A program made the position numbers and the translations under genes. Below the pieces are notes generated by a model. It was not told the origin of the DNA and ran no database searches. It saw only the letters and a list, made by a program, of their open reading frames with translations. A stretch of 64,000 bases of DNA from Halalkalibacter akibai JCM 9157 (GTDB lineage: Bacteria > Bacillota > Bacilli > Bacillales > Bacillaceae_D), in the NCBI RefSeq assembly GCF_000513135.1, contig NZ_BAUV01000005.1:109130-173129 (forward strand). The letters are read 5' to 3'. Below, piece after piece: positions 27,623 to 37,441 of this stretch (position 1 is its first letter; every line of letters begins with the position of its first letter).

Positions 27623-28071
27623 TCTTTCCTCCCATAATTATAACGAAGCGAGAACGTTATTTTAATCAACCGGTGATTTATCTTGAGGGAAAGTTTACGG
27701 AACGGAAGGCCCACTTGCTTTTTTTCTAAACTGTATACACCTATAATAGTCGTCTAAGATAATTTCACCTACCTTTCTATTTGTTTGTTGATTAACTTCT
27801 AAAAAGCCTCATAGTCGAAAGCAACAGTGTACTATTATAGTAATAAAACATTCCTCAGTCAAACCATGTTATCTTCTAAGGGTATTTATGAGCTTTCGTA
27901 TCATTTTAAATGGAACACAATTTGCCTTTTGGAAACTTATCTGTTACTCTTAAGAAGAATTATTTTTGTTCGATCTTTAGGAATGAATAAGTGGTTAAAC
28001 TTTTCGCCTTTGATAACTGAACATCTATAGTAATAAATGGTGGACGAAATCCACCGCAGGAGGAAACAAAC
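27623..28071 (+). promoter_or_regulatory. upstream region and long leader of the cold-shock gene
   Basis: No convincing gene. The last ~200 bases are probably the long 5' leader typical of csp mRNAs, ending with the hairpin GGTGGA CGAAA TCCACC (28036-28055) and GGAGGA before the ATG. Cold-shock leaders fold differently at low temperature; nothing more specific is visible. Confidence 0.4.
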
Positions 28072-28272
28072 ATGCAAGAAGGTACAGTAAAATGGTTTAA
28101 CGCAGAAAAAGGATTCGGTTTCATCGAAGTTGAAGGTGGAGATGATGTATTCGTACATTTCTCAGCTATCCAAGGCGAAGGATTTAAATCTTTAGATGAA
28201 GGCCAAAAAGTTACATTTGAAACTGAGCAAGGTCAACGTGGACCTCAAGCTGTTAATGTAAACAAGGCATAA
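28072..28272 (+). CDS. cold-shock protein, CspA family
   Basis: 66-residue OB-fold RNA chaperone. [14 protein letters not shown] carries RNP1, and DVFVHFSAI carries RNP2. Length and the acidic character match Bacillus CspB/C/D. A strong terminator follows. Confidence 0.96.
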   Translation: MQEGTVKWFNAEKGFGFIEVEGGDDVFVHFSAIQGEGFKSLDEGQKVTFETEQGQRGPQAVNVNKA

Positions 28273-28276
28273 TGGA

Positions 28277-28307
28277 AAAAGGACTCTAGATTAGAGTCCT
28301 TTTTTTA
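28277..28307 (+). terminator. terminator of the csp gene
   Basis: AAAGGACTCTA / TAGAGTCC stem then T7. Confidence 0.88.
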
Positions 28308-28329
28308 TGCAAACAAAACATACAAAAAA

Positions 28330-28435
28330 AGGCTGACTATGAAATGCCTCCCCGTTAACAAGTCCGATATATACACCATAAGGTAAAATTATATCTCGAG
28401 TTAACGGATGTTGGCATTTTACTTTTAGTCAGCCT
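28330..28435. repeat. 106-bp imperfect inverted repeat, possible MITE-like element or ncRNA
   Basis: The ends AGGCTGACTA and TAGTCAGCCT are exact complements, and further paired blocks follow inward: AAATGCC/GGCATTT, CGTTAAC/GTTAACG and GATATA/TATATC. The whole can fold into one long hairpin. It contains no reading frame and has no clear target-site duplication. Confidence 0.6.
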
Positions 28436-28666
28436 CGGGGCAAACATGATACAAGTGGTAAAATGGTTAGATGAAGCATAACACACAAAGCCTAGAATAC
28501 CTAATTATAATTCATTTAGAAAGCTGACAACCTGTTTTAAGGCTGATTTTAACTTTTTTGTTAAGGTTGTTATGTTGTTGAATGGGCATAGTGAAATAAT
28601 AAGATACTAAGACATATCGCTTTATGTATTGGTTATGGCAATTATTTAAGAAGGAAGTGAACTTTC
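28436..28666. other. intergenic before the GIY-YIG gene
   Basis: No gene or RNA motif recognised; the short right end holds AAGGAAGTG, the ribosome site of the next gene. Confidence 0.4.
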
Positions 28667-29035
28667 GTGATAAACATAACGATTCCAACACCGAATGTTA
28701 CGATTACCAAACAGGATAATCCAGAGCTAAGTAATATCTATGGTTTTACTGATTTTCATCTGATCCCTAGAGATAAGGGTGGTATTTTCATGTTTTACAA
28801 TGACAAGAAAGAGTTATTGTTCGTTGGTAAAGCAAGGAAGTTAAGACAAAGAATTAAAAAACATTTTGAGGATACTGTATCGCCAATCAAAATGCATAGA
28901 AATGAAGTTACTAAAATTGATGTTTGTGTGGTCGAAGGTCCTGTACATAGAGAAATTTATGAGACGTTTATTATTAATGAACTCAAGGCGAAGTACAATG
29001 TTGACAAAGTGTTTTTTAAGATGAAATCTGAATAA
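28667..29035 (+). CDS. GIY-YIG nuclease-superfamily protein
   Basis: 122 residues. The GIY-YIG core is recognisable as GGIFMFYN ... LLFVGKARKLRQRIKKHFED with Ile-Phe and Phe-Val-Gly in place of GIY and YIG, followed by the conserved Arg (residue in KLRQR) and a Glu in HREIYETFIINELKAKYN. The fold resembles the N-terminal domain of UvrC. A single-domain DNA-nicking role is plausible. GTG start behind AAGGAAGTG. Confidence 0.82.
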   Translation: MINITIPTPNVTITKQDNPELSNIYGFTDFHLIPRDKGGIFMFYNDKKELLFVGKARKLRQRIKKHFEDTVSPIKMHRNEVTKIDVCVVEGPVHREIYETFIINELKAKYNVDKVFFKMKSE

Positions 29036-29036
29036 A

Positions 29037-29082
29037 GAAAAGCAATAGGTATAGCCTAGTAGGCTATACCTATTGCTTTTTT
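29037..29082 (+). terminator. strong terminator after the GIY-YIG gene
   Basis: AAAAGCAATAGGTATAGCCT / AGGCTATACCTATTGCTTTT, 20-bp perfect stem, then TT. Confidence 0.92.
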
Positions 29083-29194
29083 CTGAGTACAAATATAAAT
29101 TAGTTTGCTTAGAAGGAGTGAGTATTGAGTTAACTCTCAGTTTTCTCTAATTTATAAATAGTGATATCATCAAAGTATAAGGAGGGCTATGAGA

Positions 29195-29902
29195 ATGGAT
29201 ACGATAATTTTTGATGTTGATGATACACTATATGATCAAGCGCAATCTTTTCACAAAACGGTAAGGAAGCTTTTTCAAAAGCCATTTTCAGACGAAGAAA
29301 TCGACCAATTATATAAAGCTAGTCGTAAGTATAGCGAGATTTTATTTGATCAAAGTGAAGCAGGTGAAATATCCCAATTCGAATGGCAAACCGGACGCAT
29401 TATGGCTGCCTGTAGGGATTTCAACATCCCTATCGATACGGAAAAAGCGACTATTTTTCATGAAACGTATGTGATCGAACAAAAAAACATCACCTTGTTT
29501 CCAGAAGTGGAAGAACTACTAAATGTACTATACAAAGAAAGGAAACAGCTTGGAATTCTGACAAATGGGGAAGAAAAACATCAAGCAATGAAAATAAAGC
29601 AGCTCAGTCTTAGTAGATGGATTCCGGCAGAAATGACGTTTATTTCTGGTACGATTGGTCATGCAAAACCGAAAAGAGAAGTGTTTGATTTTATTGAACA
29701 GAAAATGGACCTTGATCAAACTAAAACCGTGTATATCGGGGATAATTTTGAAAAAGATATAATCGGAGCAAAACAAGCAGGCTGGCAAGCGATCTGGATG
29801 AATCATCGTAAGAAAGATTTACCTACTAATGCTACCTATAAACCTGATAAAGAAGTACATAGTGCCAAAGAGTTATTGGAATTATTTGTGAAAAAAGCTT
29901 AG
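29195..29902 (+). CDS. HAD-superfamily hydrolase, YjjG-like
   Basis: 235-residue phosphatase. The ATG at 29195 is eight bases after GGAGGG; one at 29189 is too close. Motif I FDVDDTLYD (nucleophile and acid Asp), motif II LTNGE, motif III Lys in HAKPKREVF and motif IV IGDNFEKD are all present. The helical cap in between is of the C1 type. Similar to pyrimidine 5'-nucleotidase YjjG and other small-molecule phosphatases; substrate not determined. Confidence 0.88.
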   Translation: MDTIIFDVDDTLYDQAQSFHKTVRKLFQKPFSDEEIDQLYKASRKYSEILFDQSEAGEISQFEWQTGRIMAACRDFNIPIDTEKATIFHETYVIEQKNITLFPEVEELLNVLYKERKQLGILTNGEEKHQAMKIKQLSLSRWIPAEMTFISGTIGHAKPKREVFDFIEQKMDLDQTKTVYIGDNFEKDIIGAKQAGWQAIWMNHRKKDLPTNATYKPDKEVHSAKELLELFVKKA

Positions 29903-29913
29903 GTCATTATGGT

Positions 29914-29942
29914 AGGAACCAGCGATTGTTATCCTGGTTCCT
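29914..29942 (+). terminator. terminator after the HAD gene
   Basis: AGGAACCAG ... CTGGTTCCT stem followed by ATTTAGTTTTC. Confidence 0.65.
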
Positions 29943-30082
29943 ATTTAGTTTTCATTGACAACTTCTCATGTTTCTGAACCTATTTTACGCATGGATGGCT
30001 AACTTTTATAAAGTAGGAAAGGATTTTCACAAGTAAATAGAGAATCTTACTAGTGTATTGAAGATTCAAGGAGTGAGGGAAA

Positions 30083-31243
30083 ATGAATCATTTACAAGGA
30101 AAGCTACAGCCTCTTTTAAGAAGCTTTGTCGAAAAAGGTCCTGCTGGATGTGCATTAGCAGTTCATCGTGAAGGAGAAAGGCTGTTTGAGGATTATGTCG
30201 GATATGCAGATCTTGAAACGAAAAGGGAAATAACGTCCGATACGATTTACCGTATTTATTCGATGACAAAGGTTGTTACCTGTACAGCAGCACTTATTTT
30301 ATATGAGAAAGGATTATTTTTACTCAATGATCCATTAGAAGAATATTTGCCTGAATTCAAAAATCCACTTGTGTATCGGGAAACGGAGTCAGGGGAAATT
30401 TACACGACTAAAGCATTAAGGTCAATAACAGTCAAAGATTTATTTACAATGACTTCAGGATTAACGTATCCTGGGGAAGGGAACGAAACCGAACGTCATG
30501 TGGCAAGAGTTCTAAAGGAAATAGACCAAAGAGGGGAAAAAAGGACAACTCGTGAATTCTCTCAGGCTTTAGCTAGTATCCCTTTAGCTTTTGATCCAGG
30601 AACGAGATGGCATTATGGATTAAGTCATGATGTGCTAGGAGCGTTAATTGAGGTGCTAACCGGTAAAAGCTTTGGGGAATTTTTACAGAAAGAGATTTTT
30701 GATCCTTTGAAGATGGAGGATACCTTTTTCCGCATTCCAGAATCAAAAAAGGATCGTCTTTGCTCCTACTATAATCCTGATGATCAAGGAAATTTTATAA
30801 AGAACACAACAATGGATAGTAATATTCAAGCCGATGCGAAATTTGAGAGTGGCGGTGGTGGGTTACTGTCTACCCTCCATGATTACAGTCGCTTTGCTCA
30901 AATGCTGGCTAATGGCGGGACACTTGATGGTGAGCGAATCATAGGAAGGAAGACAATCAAATTAATGGCAACGGATCATCTTCGTCCAGAAAACCGTGAA
31001 AACTATAATTGGGATTATCTCTCGGGATACGGGTATGGCTTAGGTGTGAGGGTCATGGTTGATCAGGCATTAGGCGGGGCGAATAGTACACTTGGAGAAT
31101 TTGGTTGGTCAGGTTTGTTAGGTACATGGGTGTCGATTGACCCAAAAGAAAAAGTGTCAGCTGTCTATATGCAGCAAATGTTCCCTAACCTAGAAGGCTA
31201 TCACCAACCGAGATTGCGATCTGTTATCTATGGTGCACTTTAA
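30083..31243 (+). CDS. serine hydrolase, beta-lactamase/EstB family
   Basis: 386 residues of the class C beta-lactamase-related family. The nucleophile motif SxxK is seen as YSMTKV (about residue 60), and the second catalytic motif corresponds to YGLSHD (about 178-183). No signal peptide is visible, so it is cytoplasmic. Such proteins are usually esterases or D-amino-acid-type hydrolases rather than antibiotic-resistance enzymes. AAGGAGTGAG precedes the ATG. Confidence 0.85.
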   Translation: MNHLQGKLQPLLRSFVEKGPAGCALAVHREGERLFEDYVGYADLETKREITSDTIYRIYSMTKVVTCTAALILYEKGLFLLNDPLEEYLPEFKNPLVYRETESGEIYTTKALRSITVKDLFTMTSGLTYPGEGNETERHVARVLKEIDQRGEKRTTREFSQALASIPLAFDPGTRWHYGLSHDVLGALIEVLTGKSFGEFLQKEIFDPLKMEDTFFRIPESKKDRLCSYYNPDDQGNFIKNTTMDSNIQADAKFESGGGGLLSTLHDYSRFAQMLANGGTLDGERIIGRKTIKLMATDHLRPENRENYNWDYLSGYGYGLGVRVMVDQALGGANSTLGEFGWSGLLGTWVSIDPKEKVSAVYMQQMFPNLEGYHQPRLRSVIYGAL

Positions 31244-31659
31244 TATTTTTTTAATGAAACTAATTAGCGTTTTTGGGGACAACATTGACTTCATATTGTA
31301 GATAATACCTCTTTTGGTCGGAGATAGAGACACCCCCTGGAAAACTGTTAACAAAGTGATACATGATGGGGGCACCTTTTCCTTTGGAAAGTTGTTTTAG
31401 ATTCTTTTTATAAATAATAGTATCAAATTACGAGAGACGACCACGTTTTAAAGTAGTGGTGGTCTCTTTGTCGTATTTGACGGATACTGTGCAGCAATTA
31501 TCTTCAATTTGTGGTTACTTTATAAAAGAAAATTAAGATGAGTTAGCGGAAAAAGAAAACTATAATAGAGTTTAGCATTATTTACCTAGTTGCATCTATT
31601 TATCTTTTTTGGTAATATCGTTTCATAGCTAACGATTATGAAAATTGTTTTAAAAGGCG
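31244..31659. other. intergenic with a terminator and a dispersed repeat
   Basis: Bases 31428-31470 form a GAGACGACCAC ... GTGGTGGTCTC terminator. It is followed by TCGTATTTGAC and ACTGTGCAGCA (to 31496), a block that recurs at 33890-33937. Otherwise nothing recognised. Confidence 0.5.
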
Positions 31660-32181
31660 GTGGTTAGTGTTTATTCCTTTAATAAAGATGGAGAACTTCT
31701 CCAAGAAGAGAAAGATACGATTAATCAATTGTCAAAAATGCCGTTGGATTCACTTAATTTAGATGCAGTTTCTGTTGTTACGAACATCTATCGAGTCGCA
31801 CAAGGATTGAGAAACAAAATGGAAAGAGAAGTTCTATCGAAACATGGGCTTTCGTGGACTTCATTTTCAATCTTATATGATTTATGGATTTGGAAATCAG
31901 TCGAAACGAAGAAGTTAGCAGAGTTGACTGCTGTTTCAAAAGCTACAATAAGTAATATTACAAAGACGTTAGAAAAGAAAGACTTTGTGTTTAGAAGAAC
32001 AGATACAAGGGACAGAAGAATCACTTATGTAACATTGACGGATAATGGAAAAAAGGTAATGGAAGAGCTATATCCGCAATTTCACAAAGGAGAAGTAGAG
32101 ATTGTCTCTAGCTTATCGGTTAATGAACAAAAAGACGTTTCTGAATTATTAAGGCGAGTAATAAAAGAAAATCAATTTTAG
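31660..32181 (+). CDS. MarR-family regulator upstream of tyrS (YwaE-like)
   Basis: Winged-helix regulator of up to 173 residues; the start is uncertain (GTG at 31660 overlaps the ribosome site, the next internal ATG is 26 codons in). The DNA-binding part TKKLAELTAVSKATISNITKTLEKKDFVFRRTDTRDRRITYVTLT is typical MarR. In B. subtilis the MarR gene ywaE also precedes tyrZ, and the same order occurs here. Its ligand is unknown. Confidence 0.85.
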   Translation: MVSVYSFNKDGELLQEEKDTINQLSKMPLDSLNLDAVSVVTNIYRVAQGLRNKMEREVLSKHGLSWTSFSILYDLWIWKSVETKKLAELTAVSKATISNITKTLEKKDFVFRRTDTRDRRITYVTLTDNGKKVMEELYPQFHKGEVEIVSSLSVNEQKDVSELLRRVIKENQF

Positions 32182-32204
32182 TAAGAAAATGATAAATAGC
32201 AAAA

Positions 32205-32438
32205 AAAGTGATGATAGGAAAACCAGTAGGAATTACCTCCCTGTTCAAGAGAGTCGATGGTTGCTGTGAATCGATACAAAGGTAATCTGAATTACATTCC
32301 TAGAGCTTCCTTGTATTTATTTATTAATACAAAGACGGACGAGCCGTTATTCGTTGAGTGGAAGACCATATTCTTCAAAAAGGGTGGAACCGCGTGGAAA
32401 TCACGTCCCTTTAGAAAAGAATATGGTTTTACTTATTA
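32205..32438 (+). promoter_or_regulatory. tyrosine-responsive T-box leader
   Basis: The T-box sequence AGGGTGGAACCGCG is at 32381-32394. Stem I elements (GAGAGTCGATGG, GCTGTGAATCGAT) lie upstream, and the specifier loop shows TAC in GAATTACATTCC, a Tyr codon. The terminator is CCATATTCTT / AAGAATATGG followed by TTTTAC. T-box RNAs bind uncharged tRNA and permit read-through, here into tyrS. Confidence 0.93.
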
Positions 32439-32448
32439 TTAGGAGGTT

Positions 32449-33734
32449 ATGAAGGTGAAAAACGTGAAAAACGTGAAAAACGTGAAAAACGTGAAAAACG
32501 TGTTGGAACAACTGAATGCAGAACAATTAGCCGAAGTCAAAAGACAAATGACAATATACACACAAGGTGTACAAGAAATTATCCCTACTGAGGAATTAAA
32601 GTTAAAGGTTGCAAAGTCTATTCTGGAAAACAGACCACTTAAAATTAAATTGGGATTAGACCCATCTGCTCCAGATGTTCATCTTGGGCATACAGTCGTA
32701 TTAAAGAAAATGAGACAGTTTCAAGAGAACGGACATATAATTCAATTGCTTATAGGGGATTTCACAGGTAAGATTGGCGACCCAACAGGTAAGTCGGTAG
32801 CGAGAAAACCTTTAACAGATGAGGAAGTAAAGCATAATGCAAGAACTTACTTCGAGCAATTTGGAAAAGTGATGGATATGGAAAAAATTGAACTTCATTA
32901 CAATTCGAAGTGGCTATCACAATTAAACTTTGAAGATGTCATTCAATTAGCAGGAAAAATAACGGTAGCAAGGTTAATGGAAAGAGACGATTTTGAAGAA
33001 AGAATAGCTCTTGGAAAGCCTATATCACTCCATGAATTTTTCTACCCATTAATGCAAGGTTACGATTCAGTTGTATTAGATTGTGATATTGAACTGGGGG
33101 AACCGATCAACACTTTAATATTTTAATGGGAAGACATTTCCAAGAGAAGTTTGGAAAAGAAAAGCAAGTAGCAATGCTGATGCCGTTGTTGGAGGGACTT
33201 GATGGCGTTGAAAAAATGTCAAAATCAAAGAAAAACTACATCGGCATTGATGAGAGTCCGCAAGAAATGTACGGGAAAGCGATGTCGATTCCGGATGAAT
33301 TAATGAATAAATACTTCGAATTAATTACAGACTTCTCGCCTGAACAAGTAGCAAAACTAAAAGCTGATCTAGATTCAGGCGAGCTACATCCTAGAGATGC
33401 AAAAATGCTTTTAGGGAAAACAATCGTTAGAATGTACCATGGAACAGAAGCAGCAGAAAAAGCAGAGCAACAATTTATTTCAGTTTTTCAAAAAGGGACA
33501 ATGCCTGATGAGATACCAGTAGTTGAATGGAAAGGGAATCTGGAAGTACCAATTCTAGATTTTCTAGTAGATCTAAAGTTATTGGGTTCGAAAAGTGAAG
33601 CGCGCAGAATGATTGAGAACAATGGAGTAAAAATAAACGGAGAAAAGGTTGAAGATACAAGGCTACGAGTTCCTATTACCGAAGGGTTAGTTGTACAAGT
33701 TGGGAAACGGAAGTTTGTAAAGATAAAAATGTAA
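32449..33734 (+). pseudogene. tyrZ: tyrosyl-tRNA synthetase (TyrZ type), split by a one-base deletion
   Basis: Attaches Tyr to tRNA-Tyr. The HIGH-type motif [10 protein letters not shown], the KMSKS loop and the C-terminal S4 domain ([19 protein letters not shown]) are all present. The frame breaks at a run of five G (33096-33100): one more G restores the conserved LGGTDQ segment and joins both parts. As written, the first part ends at 33126 and the second begins there. The N-terminus has five tandem KNV repeats from a 9-bp DNA repeat. The T-box and MarR neighbour suggest TyrZ. Confidence 0.92.
32455..32499 (+). repeat. 9-bp tandem repeat (GTGAAAAAC x5) at the start of tyrS
   Basis: Five perfect GTGAAAAAC units encode five KNV repeats right after the ribosome site. 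Each unit contains a GTG in frame, so several alternative starts are possible. Confidence 0.9.
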
Positions 33735-33742
33735 TATATTCT

Positions 33743-33780
33743 TAAAAGGTGTAACTTTGAGTTGCACCTTTTAATTTTTC
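33743..33780 (+). terminator. terminator of tyrS
   Basis: AAAAGGTGTAACT TTG AGTTGCACCTTTT followed by AATTTTTC. Confidence 0.85.
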
Positions 33781-33906
33781 CATTCAACCAAACAACTTTA
33801 AAACAAGAGCTGTCATTTATTACATGATTTTTACTCCGCAGTACAAAACTACTTGTATTTAAATGATCTTGCAAGGTGATCACTACTTTTAGGGTGGTCT
33901 TTTTTC

Positions 33907-34285
33907 GTATTAGACTAGAAACTGTGCAGCAGCTATCCTATATTGAATGGTTTCAACTAAGCCGACTCCAAAAAACACAAATTTGCTATATAAGAGTTCA
34001 GGTGCATTCCAATATTGTAATACAAAAAGCCAAAAATCAATACCTATACCCATTATAAATGAGTTATCAGCCCCAAAACTTCTGGTCTTTTCCGACTTAT
34101 AAGTGAATTGCAACATATTAAAATGATAGCAATTATGATTTCCCAGCTTCCTACAGTTAGCCCCACATTTTTCGACAGTCCTACCAATAGTGCAACGAAA
34201 GGTGAATTCCAAGGTCTGCTAGTATCGTTAAAGAAATACCAAGGGTTAATATTAAGATTCCTAATATATAAAAAACATATCTCAT
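33907..34285 (-). pseudogene. decayed YczE/YyaS-type membrane protein gene
   Basis: From the ATG at 34285 (minus) the sequence reads MRYVFYILGILILTLGISL, then changes frame to give FVALLVGLSKNVGLTVGSWE, then LISRKRPEVLGLIT, then IMGIGIDFWLFVLQYW in a third frame. The order matches YczE-like integral membrane proteins, in which GLSKxxGLTVGxW and GxxIDFWL are conserved. At least two frameshifts and a truncated end show the gene is dead. Confidence 0.7.
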
Positions 34286-34320
34286 TTTCACTGTACTCGC
34301 CCTCTTTTTTTATAGTTTTT

Positions 34321-34385
34321 TTGTTGCGAATACAACAAAGTTACGTTAAATTAAATATATGTTACTTTTATTGCAATTACAACAA
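34321..34385 (+). promoter_or_regulatory. two MarR-type operators before marR-paiAB
   Basis: TTGTTGCGAATACAACAA (34321-34338) and TTATTGCAATTACAACAA (34368-34385) share the palindromic frame TTrTTGC...ACAACAA. They are 47 bases apart and bracket an AT-rich -10-like stretch, which fits autoregulation by the adjacent MarR protein. Confidence 0.6.
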
Positions 34386-34408
34386 AACTTACACTGGGGA
34401 GGGTCATA

Positions 34409-34861
34409 ATGACTGAAATACTTCGTGAAATAGGAATGATAGCTAGGGCATTGGACTCTATAAGTAATATCGAATTTAAAGAATATGACCTGACAAAAGG
34501 ACAGTATTTGTACCTTGTGCGAATATGTGAAAACGCAGGAATCATTCAAGAAAAGTTAGCAGAAATGATTAAAGTAGACCGAACAACAGCAGCTCGTGCG
34601 ATAAAGAAACTTGAAATTCATGGCTTTATTGAAAAAAGAGATGATCCCCATAACCAAAAAATAAGAAAACTCTATCCTACTGATAAGGGGAAAACGATTT
34701 ATCCTTTTATAAAAAGAGAGAATGATTATTCAAATAGTGTCGCATTAGAGGGATTTTCCGAAAGAGAAGCAGATAGCCTTTTCTATCTTCTTCAAAAGGT
34801 AAGAAAAAATGTAGAAAAGGACTGGGAATATGTAAAAAGGGGAAACAAGCGAAATTATTAA
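34409..34861 (+). CDS. MarR-family regulator of the paiAB operon
   Basis: 150-residue winged-helix protein. DNA-binding segment IIQEKLAEMIKVDRTTAARAIKKLEIHGFIEKRDDPHNQKIRKLYPTDKG is characteristic of MarR. It is 24 bases from paiA and 560 from paiB and shares their promoter. It likely binds the two operators just upstream. The inducer is unknown; paiA suggests a polyamine link. Confidence 0.88.
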   Translation: MTEILREIGMIARALDSISNIEFKEYDLTKGQYLYLVRICENAGIIQEKLAEMIKVDRTTAARAIKKLEIHGFIEKRDDPHNQKIRKLYPTDKGKTIYPFIKRENDYSNSVALEGFSEREADSLFYLLQKVRKNVEKDWEYVKRGNKRNY

Positions 34862-34882
34862 TTGATTAAGGAGCGTGAGTAG

Positions 34883-35404
<522 letters not shown>

Positions 35405-35427
35405 CTATTATTGAAAGGTGGATGATT

Positions 35428-36039
35428 ATGTATATACCAAAACAATTCAAAAATACAGATGAAGCAATGCATTACGAAATTATGAAAGAACACAGTTTTG
35501 CGATTCTTTTTTCTGGGCATAATAAAGCGCCATTTGCCACTCATTTGCCGTTAATTTTAAACAAGGAAAATACATATTTATATGGACACTTTGCTCGTCC
35601 TAATCCTCAGTGGAAAGATATCGAAAACCAAACTGTTCTAGCTGTTTTCCATGGACCTCACTGTTATATCTCCCCATCTTGGTATGAGACGAATCAAGCA
35701 GTACCAACATGGAATTACGTGACTGTTCATGTTTATGGAGAAGTCGAGTTGTTAAAGGATGAAATTGAATTAAAGGAATCCTTACATGAAATGGTATTGA
35801 AATATGAAGATCCTGACAGTTCATATAGATTACAAGATGTAGATGCTGGGTTTCTCTCTGGAATGAAAAAAGGGATACAAGGTTTTAAAATTAAAATCAA
35901 CAAGATAGAAGGAAAAGCTAAGTTGAGTCAAAATCATTCATTACAGCGACAAGAGCTAGTTATTAATCAACTAGAACAATTTTCAAACACGGATGAGCAA
36001 CAGATTTCTTCATTAATGAAGGCAAATCTAAAAAAGTGA
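35428..36039 (+). CDS. paiB: PaiB-family FMN-binding protein
   Basis: 203 residues starting at 35428, seven bases after AAAGGTGG; an ATG at 35422 is too close. [35 protein letters not shown] and [17 protein letters not shown] are the conserved PaiB segments (split-barrel FMN-binding fold). In B. subtilis PaiB was described as a negative regulator of sporulation and degradative enzyme genes together with PaiA; its biochemical role is unclear. Confidence 0.9.
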   Translation: MYIPKQFKNTDEAMHYEIMKEHSFAILFSGHNKAPFATHLPLILNKENTYLYGHFARPNPQWKDIENQTVLAVFHGPHCYISPSWYETNQAVPTWNYVTVHVYGEVELLKDEIELKESLHEMVLKYEDPDSSYRLQDVDAGFLSGMKKGIQGFKIKINKIEGKAKLSQNHSLQRQELVINQLEQFSNTDEQQISSLMKANLKK

Positions 36040-36180
36040 TTGTTTAATGTGAACGGTGAGATTATATTGAAGAAGAACAACTAACAATACAAAGCTATTT
36101 GCTGCACAGTACAACCATACTATTCAATAGAGAAGATATTCTACAACCAGGCGCTATTGTTAGAAAAACTCCGAAAAGCA

Positions 36181-36210
36181 GACCTCAGAAAATGGAGGTC
36201 CCTTTTTTTT
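36181..36210 (+). terminator. terminator of the paiAB operon
   Basis: GACCTC AGAAAATG GAGGTC then CCT8. Confidence 0.85.
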
Positions 36211-36332
36211 GAACACATATACGGTCCATATGGAGTTTTGCTTATAGTCTATAATTTATAAGGCAAGCAGAAAAGGGGGAGTGATGATAAATGGAAGTAC
36301 TAATTGTCCTGTTAATTAATAGATATACTCAT

Positions 36333-37270
36333 TCAATTAACTCCTTTATTGAGATAGTTAGTCATTAAGATCCATCCTATCAATCCAAATAAGACAAAAC
36401 CAAACGCATGCAGTGATCCATAAATAGGAACCATATCCATAATGGTTACGGAAAAGTATCTTTTCGCTACCGGATAGTAAATTGAAAGAACAATAATACT
36501 GTAAAAAGCAAGCGACGAAAGGATTAAGAATGAATTTCCACTGTTTTTCTTAGTGCTGTTTTTAATTTTCAAAAGGAGATAGGTACTATAAATGACAATA
36601 TTACAGGCGAAGATACTTACACCAATTATCTCCAGTGGTTTAGAAAGAACAATTCCAACGGCAATCAAAATCGGGCCAATGATGTCAATAACAACTAACC
36701 AGCTATACCAGCTTTTTTTGACCATGATTCGTCCTAGCATTCCAATGAAAATAGGAACAATAGCAGATGAAAAGTGAAAATGAACGGAGCTTAAAGCACT
36801 TACTGAAGGATCAACTTGTAGAAAGGTGACTTGAAATTGATAAAAGGTATACCAAATCCCCCCAATAAAAAAATAAATCAACCTGCCCCTATTGCAATTT
36901 CCTCTATCTTTCTTTTTTTCTCTAATATTAGAACCAATCCGTATAAAGCAAGTAAGAACGTAAAAAGAAGCCACGCAAGAGATAAAGCGCCTGAAATAGC
37001 ACTATTTCCTACTTCCCACGTTTTACTGGTCATAAGGGAAGCTAAAGAAAGAAGTGCTGCAGGGAAATGCAGAACTCTTATGATGGAGTAAACCTTCTTT
37101 TGAGACTTAGTTTGATCCTTGTCGTCAATCAGCAAAATAACAAGTGATAAGATCACAAAAAACGCAAACATCAAAAACTTCTCTATCAGACTGAATTGGA
37201 AATAATCAAATGTAAAGATGATAAAACTAATGATTCCGCCAATAATAGTCGGAAAAAATGGATGTTTCAT
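36333..37270 (-). pseudogene. YndJ-like membrane protein, frameshifted
   Basis: Two overlapping minus-strand frames, 37270-36878 and 36974-36333, make one continuous eight-to-nine-helix membrane protein when joined near 36885. The first ends in a stop right after KRKIEEIAIGAG, and the second continues with LIYFFIGGIWYTFYQFQ. One missing base (probably a G in the GCAGG run) explains the break. Resembles the YndJ family of Bacillus, of unknown function. Confidence 0.7.
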
Positions 37271-37319
37271 ATTAGTAGATTCCTTTCAGTTTCATGAACT
37301 TGTTAATTAGTAGACTCTT

Positions 37320-37349
37320 AATAGTTATTGATAGTATAAAATAACTATT
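37320..37349 (-). promoter_or_regulatory. inverted-repeat operator over the yndJ-like promoter
   Basis: AATAGTTATT and its exact complement AATAACTATT are separated by ten bases that contain a minus-strand TATACT -10 box. This is a good repressor site, but no regulator gene is adjacent. Confidence 0.5.
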
Positions 37350-37441
37350 CAGTTCTATTATAGCAAATTCGGAACGTCAGGAAAGAACGGTAATACAAAC
37401 CTGGTAATGAACGTTAGTGATCGAGTAGGAACTGTTTCATA

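Noticed and set aside
27827..28030. Possible 67-residue protein upstream of csp
   Set aside because: No ribosome site; it overlaps the expected long leader of the cold-shock mRNA and has poor composition.
33910..34212. Intact 100-residue minus-strand protein
   Set aside because: It is one frame of a decayed YczE-like gene whose other parts lie in different frames.
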